NCBI GenBank assembly: GCA_017528375.1
Contig: JAFXOY010000003.1
Coordinates: 1 to 48,285, forward strand
Reading direction: 5' to 3'
Origin: Clostridia bacterium
Lineage (GTDB): Bacteria > Bacillota > Clostridia > TANB77 > CAG-508
Length of the DNA: 48,285 nucleotides
Part shown: in pieces, positions 41,134 through 48,235 of the stretch
How positions within the stretch are numbered: the first letter of the stretch is position 1
Layout: each line of letters opens with the position of its first letter
Program-made: the position numbers and the translations under genes
The notes under the pieces: generated by a model
What the model was told of the DNA's origin: nothing
Databases searched by the model: none
The model's input: only the letters and a program-made list of their open reading frames with translations

Positions 41134-42501
41134 CTATATTGTAAGAGCATTTAAGTCTCTTTCACTAAACTCTATTTTATTTTGTAGCATTTCATATATC
41201 TTCTCGTCAATAGTACCATTCATTATTAAATGGTAGTAAGTAGGCACATTCTCTTGACCTATTCTATCAATACGTCCTAGACTTTGTTTGTAACTCAAAC
41301 TACTGTCAGGCATACTGTAAAACACCATTAGGTGACACTTGTATTGAAGTCCATCAAGACTTTCACTAAATGCTTGATATTGTCCTATAACAACGTCAAA
41401 CTCTTTTTGAAGTTCTTTTGGTTTATCAACCACATCTCCATTTATCACTATGTATTTTTTATTTAGTTTTTCACAAACTTCTATAATTTTATCTTTTTCT
41501 ACATTATAACAATATAAAACACTAACAACCTCGTCAGTATTAGATAAAAATTCTTCCAACCAACTTGATTTTTCTTCATTGTCTTCATAATTAAATCTAT
41601 TTCCATACTCATCAGTTCCAGTTATTTTGCCACTTATTAAACTCTTTTTAGCAACCCTCATAGCACTTACATTATCTATGATAATGTCATTATACACTTT
41701 TTCTCTTACTAATTTAGAATAATTTTTTGCTTTTGGTATTTTAACTTCTACCATTTGAGGTTCATAATCTCCATATTTAGGTGCATAATATCTACACGTT
41801 GCGTTTAGGATAGGTTTTAATTCTTTTTCAACTCTATCTAGTCTATAACCAGTTACCTTTTTAATAGGAAATGGCATACCTGGTAGTTGCAATTTTTGCA
41901 TTATACAAAAATTATTTTGAAAATAAGCATAAGAATAATCTAGATAACCTAAAAACCTAAGTTGAGAATAGAGGTCTATATAACCTCCATTCTCTTTCTC
42001 AGTGGGAGTTGCTGTAAGAATAATTTTATAAATTGTAAGTTTTCCTAGTTCTAAGCAACGTTTAGTTGTTTTGATAGGATTTTTAACTGTGCCAACATTT
42101 TTAATTTTATGACTTTCGTCTATAATAATAGTCCAATTATTATTGATGTATTTATCTAAACAAGTTATTTTATCTATTATGTCAAAATTAACTACTATAC
42201 AATTATTTTTATTTGGATTTAATTCATTATCAAAAAGTATATTTTTATCTTTTGCTGTCATATTAAGTTTATACTTAATAGGTTTCAAATCAGTATGATT
42301 TTCTATTACTTCCCACCATTGAGTTATGATTTTTTGTGGGCAGACAACAAGCAGATTATCTGTACCATTTTGTATAAAACGTTCTAAACTTGTAAGGGTT
42401 TTTCCACTTCCAGTTTTCATAAACAACCCAATACTAGGCACGTATTTTAAATCTTCTAATATTTGTTCTTGATAAGGTCTTAATGTTACGTTTTTTAGCA
42501 T
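41134..42501 (-). CDS. SNF2/superfamily 2 helicase
   Basis: 455 aa from the ATG at 42501, which has AAAGGAG and its own promoter just upstream; the in-frame extension to 42564 would lie across that promoter. RPYQEQILEDLK (Q motif-like), FMKTGSGKTLTSLERF (motif I), TIIIDESHKIKN (motif II, DESH), IILTATPTEKENGG (motif III) and a C-terminal SLGRIDRIGQENVPTYYHLI (motif VI with the SNF2-type RIGQ). Phage helicases of this type act in replication or recombination fork remodelling. Confidence 0.92.
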   Translation of the reverse strand: MLKNVTLRPYQEQILEDLKYVPSIGLFMKTGSGKTLTSLERFIQNGTDNLLVVCPQKIITQWWEVIENHTDLKPIKYKLNMTAKDKNILFDNELNPNKNNCIVVNFDIIDKITCLDKYINNNWTIIIDESHKIKNVGTVKNPIKTTKRCLELGKLTIYKIILTATPTEKENGGYIDLYSQLRFLGYLDYSYAYFQNNFCIMQKLQLPGMPFPIKKVTGYRLDRVEKELKPILNATCRYYAPKYGDYEPQMVEVKIPKAKNYSKLVREKVYNDIIIDNVSAMRVAKKSLISGKITGTDEYGNRFNYEDNEEKSSWLEEFLSNTDEVVSVLYCYNVEKDKIIEVCEKLNKKYIVINGDVVDKPKELQKEFDVVIGQYQAFSESLDGLQYKCHLMVFYSMPDSSLSYKQSLGRIDRIGQENVPTYYHLIMNGTIDEKIYEMLQNKIEFSERDLNALTI

Positions 42502-42520
42502 AAATTCTCCTTTCAAATTA

Positions 42521-42552
42521 ATTATACCATTACGCCCCTTGATTTTTGCACT
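42521..42552 (-). promoter_or_regulatory. promoter with AGTGCAAAAATC box
   Basis: On the - strand, AGTGCAAAAATC (42552-42541) and TGGTATAAT (42529-42521), 18 bp between TGCAAA and TATAAT. Start at about 42514, 13 bases before the helicase ATG. Confidence 0.75.
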
Positions 42553-42772
42553 ATTCGTTATCAATTTTATAAATTAAATATTTATCTTCAATTTCTTTTT
42601 GATTTTTAATAGCATAAAATAAGGTTCTTCTTGATATATTAATGTTTTCTTTTTTAAGGTGTTCTAATATGTCATTTGGAGTATCTCCATCAAAAATATT
42701 AGTTTCGTCTTCTAATAAATAGTCTTTTTTACATAAAATATAAAAATGACTATTCTTTGGTTCTTTTGGCAT
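42551..42772 (-). CDS. small hypothetical protein, 73 aa
   Basis: Mixed helical protein (NDILEHLKKENINISRRTLF) that reads like a small winged-helix or HTH module: ILEHLKKENINISRRTLFYA. AAAGGAGG precedes the ATG. Last gene before the helicase promoter; its stop touches the promoter box. Possible regulator, not certain. Confidence 0.65.
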   Translation of the reverse strand: MPKEPKNSHFYILCKKDYLLEDETNIFDGDTPNDILEHLKKENINISRRTLFYAIKNQKEIEDKYLIYKIDNE

Positions 42773-42786
42773 ATTTGCCTCCTTTC

Positions 42787-42966
42787 TTAGTCTTCAAAGT
42801 CTTCGTCAAGTTCTTCTTCGTCTTCATATTCTTCAACGTCTCCACCACATAACGGACACATCAAGCAATAACCACAGCACTCAACTCCATCTCCAACTTC
42901 GGCATAATCTTTCCATTTTGTAGGTTCGTCAGTTATTTCCCCACAGTCCTTACACTTGTAAAACAT
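42787..42966 (-). CDS. zinc-ribbon protein, 59 aa
   Basis: ATG at 42966 (GGAAGTGATAAAA upstream). Two Cys pairs near the start (YKCKDCGEITD) and two more in CCGYCLMCPLCGGD make a zinc-ribbon-type fold, followed by a strongly acidic tail (EEYEDEEELDEDFED). Such a small ribbon with an acidic tail could bind a transcription or replication complex. Confidence 0.75.
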   Translation of the reverse strand: MFYKCKDCGEITDEPTKWKDYAEVGDGVECCGYCLMCPLCGGDVEEYEDEEELDEDFED

Positions 42967-42997
42967 TTTTATCACTTCCTTTCTATCTAAAACACCA

Positions 42998-43231
42998 TTA
43001 AAATAATGGTAGTTTTATTTCGTTACTACTTCTTGCATAATTTTTGTCTAGTTTTCTTTTTTCCATTATTCTTTTAGTATTAACTACGTTTCTAGAAATT
43101 CTTTGTATTTCTAGTTTCTCAACTAAGGCGTTTAAATCCTTATTAAATGCCTTAGCAATATCTTTATCTATTGTTTCTAAGTAAATATTAAGATTACTTA
43201 GTAACAATAAATCTTTATTACTAATATGCAC
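42998..43231 (-). CDS. small hypothetical protein, 77 aa
   Basis: The GTG at 43231 is chosen because GGAA lies nine bases upstream, as for its neighbours; an in-frame GTG at 43240 lies within the site. Helical, ending in a basic stretch (RKLDKNYARSSNEIKLPLF). Proteins with this KLDKNYAR-type tail recur in gut phages; no function known to me. Confidence 0.65.
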   Translation of the reverse strand: MHISNKDLLLLSNLNIYLETIDKDIAKAFNKDLNALVEKLEIQRISRNVVNTKRIMEKRKLDKNYARSSNEIKLPLF

Positions 43232-43247
43232 GTTTACCACTTCCTTT

Positions 43248-43745
43248 CTAGTTTATTACAAAGTCATTAAGACTTTTATAGTTGAAATATGTTTTGTCTT
43301 TTAAAGCACCCTTAGGTTCTCCTGAGCAAATTAATAAGTTAAATAAATCTTTGTATACTATACTTATACTATTATTATTAAATTTCTTAGAATATTTTTT
43401 ATATTTATTTTCGTGGTCTAATAATTGTAATAAGTCCATAAATAAGTATTCATAACCTTTTTGTTCATAATGAAAATTAACTTTATAAGTTTGGTTATAT
43501 AAATCATCAACTTTTTTAAAAAGTTGTCCACCTATATAGTTATTAGTTATCTCATTTATTTTATTCCTTAATTCTTTATCTAATGAATAATCTAAATTAA
43601 AATTGTCCATTCCACCCCAAGCGTCTTGTGAGTAAAAACCTACTTTTTTACCTTTATAATATACATCACCTTGTACTAAGTCTTCGCCTTCGTGTCCTCT
43701 AAAATCTTTTACATTTTTTAATGTAATTCCTTTAATACTTGCCAC
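43248..43745 (-). CDS. hypothetical protein, 165 aa
   Basis: The GTG at 43745 lies two bases after the previous stop, with AAAGGAG ten bases upstream. The N-terminal half is beta-rich (DVYYKGKKVGFYSQDAWGGM), the C-terminal half helical. It resembles small phage proteins of unknown function with a conserved G-D-W/A-G-G motif. Role unknown. Confidence 0.65.
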   Translation of the reverse strand: MASIKGITLKNVKDFRGHEGEDLVQGDVYYKGKKVGFYSQDAWGGMDNFNLDYSLDKELRNKINEITNNYIGGQLFKKVDDLYNQTYKVNFHYEQKGYEYLFMDLLQLLDHENKYKKYSKKFNNNSISIVYKDLFNLLICSGEPKGALKDKTYFNYKSLNDFVIN

Positions 43746-43746
43746 T

Positions 43747-44013
43747 TTAATCACTCTCCTTTAATTCTATTTTTTCAATTACTATTTCATAGTAACAACT
43801 CCAATTTTCTTGATTATTGTAAAACATTGTTACATAACCATCTTCTTCAAAATTGTTATCTATATCAACTACATAATTATTTGCTTTATCATATTCGATT
43901 AATTCTTTTACTTTTTTAATTGCTTGTTTTTTAGTTTTATAAAGCCCTATTATATTTGTACTTGAACACTCATATAATAGTTCTCCATATAAACTTTCAT
44001 AAACTAGATACAT
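43747..44013 (-). CDS. hypothetical protein, 88 aa
   Basis: Tyr-rich alpha/beta protein (LYKTKKQAIKKVKELIEYDK) with an acidic C-terminus. It has the same general plan (residues 20-60) as the 79-aa protein at 47226-47465, in which KYKKEAQAYIDFNYD appears at the same place, so the two may be related. Coupled to the 42-aa gene upstream (TAATG). Confidence 0.65.
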   Translation of the reverse strand: MYLVYESLYGELLYECSSTNIIGLYKTKKQAIKKVKELIEYDKANNYVVDIDNNFEEDGYVTMFYNNQENWSCYYEIVIEKIELKESD

Positions 44014-44141
44014 TATTCTTCACTCTCCATTTCTTTTTCTAATCTTTGGTAAAAATAGTCTAATAATTTCTTCATTAGACTATATTTACCATCACAATAA
44101 TCTAATATTTCTTCGTATAGTAAATCGTCTCCACCTATCAT
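44013..44141 (-). CDS. very small hypothetical protein, 42 aa
   Basis: ATG at 44141 follows AAAGGAG, and the stop overlaps the next ATG (TAATG). Acidic helical peptide with Tyr/Leu pattern (LLYEEILDYCDGKYSLMKKL). No family. The tight coupling on the 3' side supports it as a real gene. Confidence 0.65.
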   Translation of the reverse strand: MIGGDDLLYEEILDYCDGKYSLMKKLLDYFYQRLEKEMESEE

Positions 44142-44159
44142 TACACGTCAACTCCTTTC

Positions 44160-44360
44160 TTAAAATTTACTTTCTATTAGAAAATCATCAAGTTCTTTAT
44201 CATAATATACTCTTATATGACAACCACTCCAATACCCTTGACTATTTAAGCATATTTCTAGTTGTTTTCTTATCATTTCTTCACTTCCAAAAACAAACTC
44301 ATTGTAGTCGTCCATAATTGCTAAAAATCTTTTTAAGATTTTTTTATTTACTTTTATCAC
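44160..44360 (-). CDS. small hypothetical protein, 66 aa
   Basis: The GTG at 44360 is chosen (GGAA ten bases upstream); an in-frame GTG at 44369 would be too close to the site. Basic N-terminus (KVNKKILKRFLAIMDDYNEF), then mixed with YWSGCHIRVYYD. No family recognised. Confidence 0.6.
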   Translation of the reverse strand: MIKVNKKILKRFLAIMDDYNEFVFGSEEMIRKQLEICLNSQGYWSGCHIRVYYDKELDDFLIESKF

Positions 44361-44377
44361 TATTTTCACTTTCCTTT

Positions 44378-45319
44378 CTAAAATATTAATTTTTCTTGCC
44401 AGTCTTTATCATAGACTGTTGCGTGTGCACCTATTAGTGATAATTTACCTTCTATTTTTTCATATAAGTTTAAATTACTATCTATATAGATTTTATTTGG
44501 TTCAGTGACTATGTCACTGTCAATTAATGTCATATACTGGTCTCCAACTTGAAGTGCTTGATATTTAATTTTATCTTTTGCCTTTTCTTTTAGAGGTTCA
44601 GTTGTCTTTTTAGGTGTTTTATAATAGTTTGTATAATTATAGTTATAATTATAACCTTTATTATAATAATAGTTATCATAATCCCACATATAACTTGAAT
44701 AAGTATAATTTGATGGTTTATATGCTTCATAAGTATTATTACTATATATAACCCCATTATTCACAACTTTATTACCATAGTAATAAATGTTTTCGTCTTT
44801 ATCTAAAAAACATAATTTGTTGTGGTTTATGTTTGCCTCATTAGTAATTAATTTCATTACACGTTCATTTTTATAAAAATCTTTATTAAGTTCTTTAAAT
44901 ACACTTACATAATCTTTTACAAAAGATTGTGTATCACTTAATACTTTATCATAGTTATAATCATAGATTATACCATTGTGTGCCATAGCAATATCAGTTT
45001 CTATATAAGTTGCCCTTAAATCTTCACTATTTTTGCTTATAGCAAATGGGTGTGTAGTTGCCCCGTCATTTTCTCCGTGTGTGCCTATACGGAAGTGCAT
45101 AACTATTGCTTTATCAGTTAAGTCACTATTAAACTTATGTTTAAGTTCCTTAATTTTGTGCCAAAAATCTTCAAAAGTCATTAAACCTTTTTCAATGATA
45201 ACTTTGTTATCTTTGACGTACATTAGTCCAGCACCATCTTTGTTTCTTTCAAAACAAGTTCTTAATGTTGCCTTTGTAGGTAGTGCAACTCCCTTTTCTT
45301 TTGCCACTATAATACACAT
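44378..45319 (-). CDS. class II glutamine amidotransferase-like protein
   Basis: 313 aa. Begins MCIIVAKEKG: Cys2 would be the N-terminal Ntn-hydrolase nucleophile after Met removal. NKDGAGLMYVKD, IVMHFRIGTHGEND and DIAMAHNGIIYDY are the expected Gn-AT II core positions (the R-x-G-T-H-G and A-H-N-G motifs). The C-terminal 110 residues are Tyr/Asn-rich low complexity (YNKGYNYNYNYTNYYKTPKK) then a beta part. It probably releases ammonia from glutamine or acts on a peptide amide. It lies next to the amidoligase, an association known for phage peptide-modification modules. Strong leader AGAAAGGAAAGTG. Confidence 0.82.
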   Translation of the reverse strand: MCIIVAKEKGVALPTKATLRTCFERNKDGAGLMYVKDNKVIIEKGLMTFEDFWHKIKELKHKFNSDLTDKAIVMHFRIGTHGENDGATTHPFAISKNSEDLRATYIETDIAMAHNGIIYDYNYDKVLSDTQSFVKDYVSVFKELNKDFYKNERVMKLITNEANINHNKLCFLDKDENIYYYGNKVVNNGVIYSNNTYEAYKPSNYTYSSYMWDYDNYYYNKGYNYNYNYTNYYKTPKKTTEPLKEKAKDKIKYQALQVGDQYMTLIDSDIVTEPNKIYIDSNLNLYEKIEGKLSLIGAHATVYDKDWQEKLIF

Positions 45320-45350
45320 TTTTTATCACTTTCCTTTCTATTTAGCAAGA

Positions 45351-46748
45351 CTAGCACTCGCTTGTAGTGCTAGTCTCATTTGCTAGTTTTTCACTTATTA
45401 AGTCTATTGTTTCCTTAACGTGTGCTTTTGTAGTCTCAGTTAAGGTGTATCTTGTATAAGTACTTAATGTAGTTTTTATTGCGTTTAAATTGTTTCTACA
45501 AGTTTCATCATAGTTTTTATTCATAGTTTTTAATCTTTGATATAAACTCATATTTGTAGTATCAGTTTCATCATCTATTAAAACTTCACTCAATTTATAG
45601 AAAACTTCGTTTCTAAAATTGATTGTGTGTTGAATAGTTGTGTTGTCACTTGTGAAATCAATTTGTTCATTTACAATTCCCATTAGGGAATTTGAGATGT
45701 CATTTAAGTCTTTTTTATAGTTGTCAATAGTTTCCTTTCTAGTTTCGGCTTTTTTATCAATGATATTTTCTAATTCATTTGTATAGTCTCTTAAATATAG
45801 ACCATCATCTATTAAATCTAGACTATCATTATATTCTTTGATATATTCTCCACTATAATTGATAACCTTGTTCCAACTAATTTTACTTGCTTGATTTTCT
45901 TTGCATACATTAACTAAGTTATGTATGAACTCTATGCTTGCCATTAAAGTTTCAAATTTTAGAGTTCCTCTAAACATTCTAAACTCTATTGTTTGACCAG
46001 TACTTGTACTAGTGTTTACGACACTAGAATGTCCTATTTCATCATAGCTATTAATTTCTTTTAAAAGTTTACCACTTTTAAAGTAGTTGTCACTAAAATT
46101 GTCACTTGCATAATGTTCTTTATGATATGGTATTGTATAAGCATTGTAACAACTGAATTGTTGATGTCTTCTTCTAGAAAATTTTTCTACCTTATCTCTA
46201 TAAGTCTCTACAAAAAGCATTATTTTTTCTATTGTCTTTTGTTTTTCTTCGTCAGTATCCCCTAGTGCGTCCATAGATACGTGGATATGTAGTCCACATT
46301 TACCTTTATCGTGTGAATAATTGCCCCTACTAATAAGATATTTACAAATATCTTTTAGTTCTTCCTTATTATCGTAAATATAACCTATTGTCATAGGGAA
46401 GAAAACTCCTTCTTTTCCATTTCCAATGGAAGCGTCACTTTCCCAATTTATACTTCTACCTATATTTTTGAAATTTTTTCTAATATACCATATGTCTTCT
46501 TTATGGTCACTATTATATAGATAACCATTTGCGTCTTTTGTAGTTTCTAGTTCAATACCTAAAAACTCTTTTGTATCTTCATCATTAAGTTTTCTAAACT
46601 TAATTTCCATACTTGGGTGGTGGTAACTATCTACATTACATTTTGTTTCTTTGAAACAACTATCACAATAGAAATAAGACCCCCATTGTACACCATCTTC
46701 GACACTGAAAGTGTCACCACAATATTTACAAGTTTTTTCATTATTCAT
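45351..46748 (-). CDS. amidoligase (Amidoligase_2, GS-like fold) with zinc finger
   Basis: 465 aa from the ATG at 46748 (GGGAGTTGATAAAA upstream). The N-terminus has CKYCGDTF...CDSC, a zinc ribbon. FLGIELETTKDANGYL starts the glutamine-synthetase-like COOH-NH2 ligase fold. WESDASIGNGKEG, KCGLHIHVSMDALGDT and TIEFRMFRGTLKFETLMASI are the characteristic active-site blocks. The last about 150 residues are helical coiled coil. Members form amide bonds between carboxylates and amines on peptides. The substrate here is unknown; the partner is the glutamine amidotransferase 32 bases downstream. Confidence 0.85.
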   Translation of the reverse strand: MNNEKTCKYCGDTFSVEDGVQWGSYFYCDSCFKETKCNVDSYHHPSMEIKFRKLNDEDTKEFLGIELETTKDANGYLYNSDHKEDIWYIRKNFKNIGRSINWESDASIGNGKEGVFFPMTIGYIYDNKEELKDICKYLISRGNYSHDKGKCGLHIHVSMDALGDTDEEKQKTIEKIMLFVETYRDKVEKFSRRRHQQFSCYNAYTIPYHKEHYASDNFSDNYFKSGKLLKEINSYDEIGHSSVVNTSTSTGQTIEFRMFRGTLKFETLMASIEFIHNLVNVCKENQASKISWNKVINYSGEYIKEYNDSLDLIDDGLYLRDYTNELENIIDKKAETRKETIDNYKKDLNDISNSLMGIVNEQIDFTSDNTTIQHTINFRNEVFYKLSEVLIDDETDTTNMSLYQRLKTMNKNYDETCRNNLNAIKTTLSTYTRYTLTETTKAHVKETIDLISEKLANETSTTSEC

Positions 46749-46770
46749 TTTTATCAACTCCCTATCTTTT

Positions 46771-46798
46771 GACGTTTCTAACCTTTAAGGTTAGCGTC
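46771..46798 (-). promoter_or_regulatory. leader hairpin before the amidoligase
   Basis: CTAACCTT (46778-46785) pairs with AAGGTTAG (46787-46794), and GACG (46771-46774) with CGTC (46795-46798) across a bulge. It ends 22 bases before the amidoligase ATG, just upstream of its ribosome-binding site, so it may control translation or mark mRNA processing. Confidence 0.55.
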
Positions 46799-46826
46799 CA
46801 TTTTTTGAATAACTTTTACTTTTATA

Positions 46827-46853
46827 TTAAAAACTTAAATTTTAAGTTTTTAA
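46827..46853. repeat. 27-bp palindrome, 13-bp arms
   Basis: TTAAAAACTTAAA (46827-46839) and its exact complement (46841-46853) around one base, directly after the stop of the next gene (- strand). Could be a terminator-like hairpin without a strong T-run, or an operator. Confidence 0.6.
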
Positions 46854-46854
46854 A

Positions 46855-47160
46855 CTATTTTTTATAACCATATATCTCAAAGATATAATCTTTGTCTCTT
46901 TCACAAATCTCAGGTTTTGCTAGGTTTAAATAAACCTTGCAAAGTTTATTACTTATTTTATGATTAATATTACTATTAAATTGATGAATAAAATCATAGA
47001 TTTTATTAATCCTCTTTAATACATTCCAACTAAATCTTAAAATATTAAATTTTAAGTTTCTTGTTTTGTAATTCCAATGGGCATTACAAAACACATTAAA
47101 ATCAGTTAACTTATCATAATGATAAGTTTCAATTTTATCTTCTTTTTTGTTATGTTCCAT
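46855..47160 (-). CDS. small hypothetical protein, 101 aa
   Basis: Start taken at ATG 47160 (AGGAAAGG about 12 bases upstream); an in-frame TTG at 47172 is adjacent to that site and less likely. Lys/Asn/His-rich, with YHYDKLTDFNVFCNAHWNYK and a helical basic middle (FSWNVLKRINKIYDFIHQF). No family recognised. Second gene of the - block. Confidence 0.65.
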   Translation of the reverse strand: MEHNKKEDKIETYHYDKLTDFNVFCNAHWNYKTRNLKFNILRFSWNVLKRINKIYDFIHQFNSNINHKISNKLCKVYLNLAKPEICERDKDYIFEIYGYKK

Positions 47161-47180
47161 AACAAACACCAACCTTTCCT

Positions 47181-47199
47181 TATGCTTTATAAAAGCATA
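47181..47199 (-). promoter_or_regulatory. leader hairpin
   Basis: TATGCTTT (47181-47188) with AAAGCATA (47192-47199), ending just upstream of the AGGAAAGG site of the 101-aa gene. It is one of three such leader hairpins in the first three - strand genes. Confidence 0.5.
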
Positions 47200-47211
47200 T
47201 TTGAAAGAAAT

Positions 47212-47241
47212 AAGAAAAAGACTTACTATTTAGTAAGTCTT
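47212..47241 (-). terminator. intrinsic terminator after the first - strand gene
   Basis: On the - strand AAGACTTACT and AGTAAGTCTT (47241-47218) form a 10-bp stem with AAAT loop, followed by TTTTTC. It overlaps the stop codon region of the 79-aa gene, so part of the early transcript ends here. Confidence 0.85.
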
Positions 47242-47465
47242 CTTACATACAACTTTGTGTCCCTATTACTATTTTCATAGTAAGTTTCATATGGTCTTCC
47301 TAGTTTGTCTAGATTTTTAATTATATTAAAATCTACTCTTTCCTCAAACCAGTCTTCAATTATATCATAATTGAAGTCTATATATGCTTGTGCCTCTTTT
47401 TTGTACTTAAAAGTACATAGTACTTTTGCAAAACTATTTCTCTCTAAAATTACTTCGTAATTCAT
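47226..47465 (-). CDS. first - strand gene, hypothetical, 79 aa
   Basis: Start at ATG 47465 (GGGAGTGATATT upstream), not the in-frame upstream codon at 47522. Alpha/beta: MNYEVILERNSFAKVLCTFK, then YKKEAQAYIDFNYDIIEDWF, ending RRLTK. It resembles in plan the 88-aa protein at 43747-44013. As the first gene after the control region it may be an immediate-early host-takeover protein, but no function is recognisable. Confidence 0.65.
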   Translation of the reverse strand: MNYEVILERNSFAKVLCTFKYKKEAQAYIDFNYDIIEDWFEERVDFNIIKNLDKLGRPYETYYENSNRDTKLYVRRLTK

Positions 47466-47481
47466 AATATCACTCCCTATC

Positions 47482-47500
47482 TTAAAATTTACAATTTTAA
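47482..47500 (-). promoter_or_regulatory. leader hairpin of the first - strand gene
   Basis: TTAAAATT (47482-47489) and AATTTTAA (47493-47500) can pair; the hairpin ends 16 bases before the ATG at 47465. AT-only, so weak. Confidence 0.4.
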
Positions 47501-47518
47501 CACTCATTTCTCTCAAAT

Positions 47519-48200
47519 ACACTTTTATAAAAAGTGTGTTTTTCTAGGTTTCCAAACTTCATTATCAGTTCCTAAGACTAGGAAGGGGTTCGCACCCTAT
47601 AAAGTCTAGTTATAGCCCTCCTAAGTCTAACAAGTTAGACTTAGACACTAATGTATCACTAACTATCAACCCACAACTAAAAGTTGTGAAATACAAGTTG
47701 ACTAGCATTGTATTGCTTTGTTAAGTGCTTGTATCTTGCCTAAATAGGGTATAGTTAACCCTATTTAAGTAATTTACCTAGATGATTTATTGCAAAGCAA
47801 TACACATTGTAAATCAAATGCTTAATAACTAGAAGTCTAGTTATTAAACTATGTCCTATTCACTTGATTTATCAAGGTTATGGTACTTTTACCATAAAGG
47901 CGTATTTCCCATAACTACAACCCCTTGTTTACTAGGTATAGAGTACTTAGTACCCCACCTAGTAAATCGCTCTAATACTAGTAGTCAAACATAGGACATT
48001 CCTACTAGTACTAGTACTAGACCCCCTGTGGGTTGCTTTTTACAAGTTTCCAAACTTGTATTGCTTTAAGGTCAGTTATGACCAAACTTGTTTACCAAAC
48101 AAGTTTCAACAAATATTTTTCAAAGAACATAAGTCTAACTGACTAAGTGTCTTTAAGTTGAGTTGGTAGTACTACAACCTTGGCACCTCGTCCGTTTGAC
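47519..48200 (-). ncRNA. candidate ornate large RNA, about 680 nt
   Basis: Gene-free. - strand stems (arm/arm): 48106-48097/48093-48084 (10 bp); 48083-48079/48074-48070; 48060-48052/48049-48041 (TACAAGTTT/AAACTTGTA); 47966-47957/47937-47928 (TTTACTAGGT/ACCTAGTAAA); 47897-47890/47885-47878; 47876-47871/47868-47863; 47847-47836/47833-47822 (12 bp); 47816-47810/47789-47783; 47767-47758/47750-47741 (10 bp); 47734-47728/47697-47691; 47688-47682/47678-47672; 47644-47634/47631-47621 (11 bp); 47597-47594/47589-47586 with a GCGA (GNRA) loop; 47537-47530/47526-47519 at the 3' end. ATGTCCTAT 47999-47991 with ATAGGACAT 47859-47851 closes a multi-branch domain. Size, density and phage setting recall ROOL/GOLLD-type RNAs; no homology claim. 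It could instead be a long leader of the early mRNA. Confidence 0.6.
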
Positions 48201-48206
48201 ATCAAC

Positions 48207-48235
48207 ATTATTTCAAATATATTACTTTTTGTCAT
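48207..48235 (-). promoter_or_regulatory. putative promoter of the - strand block / large RNA
   Basis: On the - strand ATGACA (48235-48230), 17-bp spacer, AATAAT (48212-48207). The -35 part lies in one arm of the terminal palindrome. By symmetry the other arm carries ATGACA on the + strand (48276-48281), which finds TATAAA at 14-19 with a 17-bp spacer if the ends are joined. Confidence 0.45.

Noticed and set aside
47585..47600. GGGGTTCGCACCC resembles a tRNA T-arm
   Set aside because: The 5-bp stem and 7-base loop of a T-arm cannot be made, and no acceptor, D or anticodon arm lies around it. On the other strand it is a GNRA-capped hairpin within the large RNA candidate. I found no tRNA in the window.
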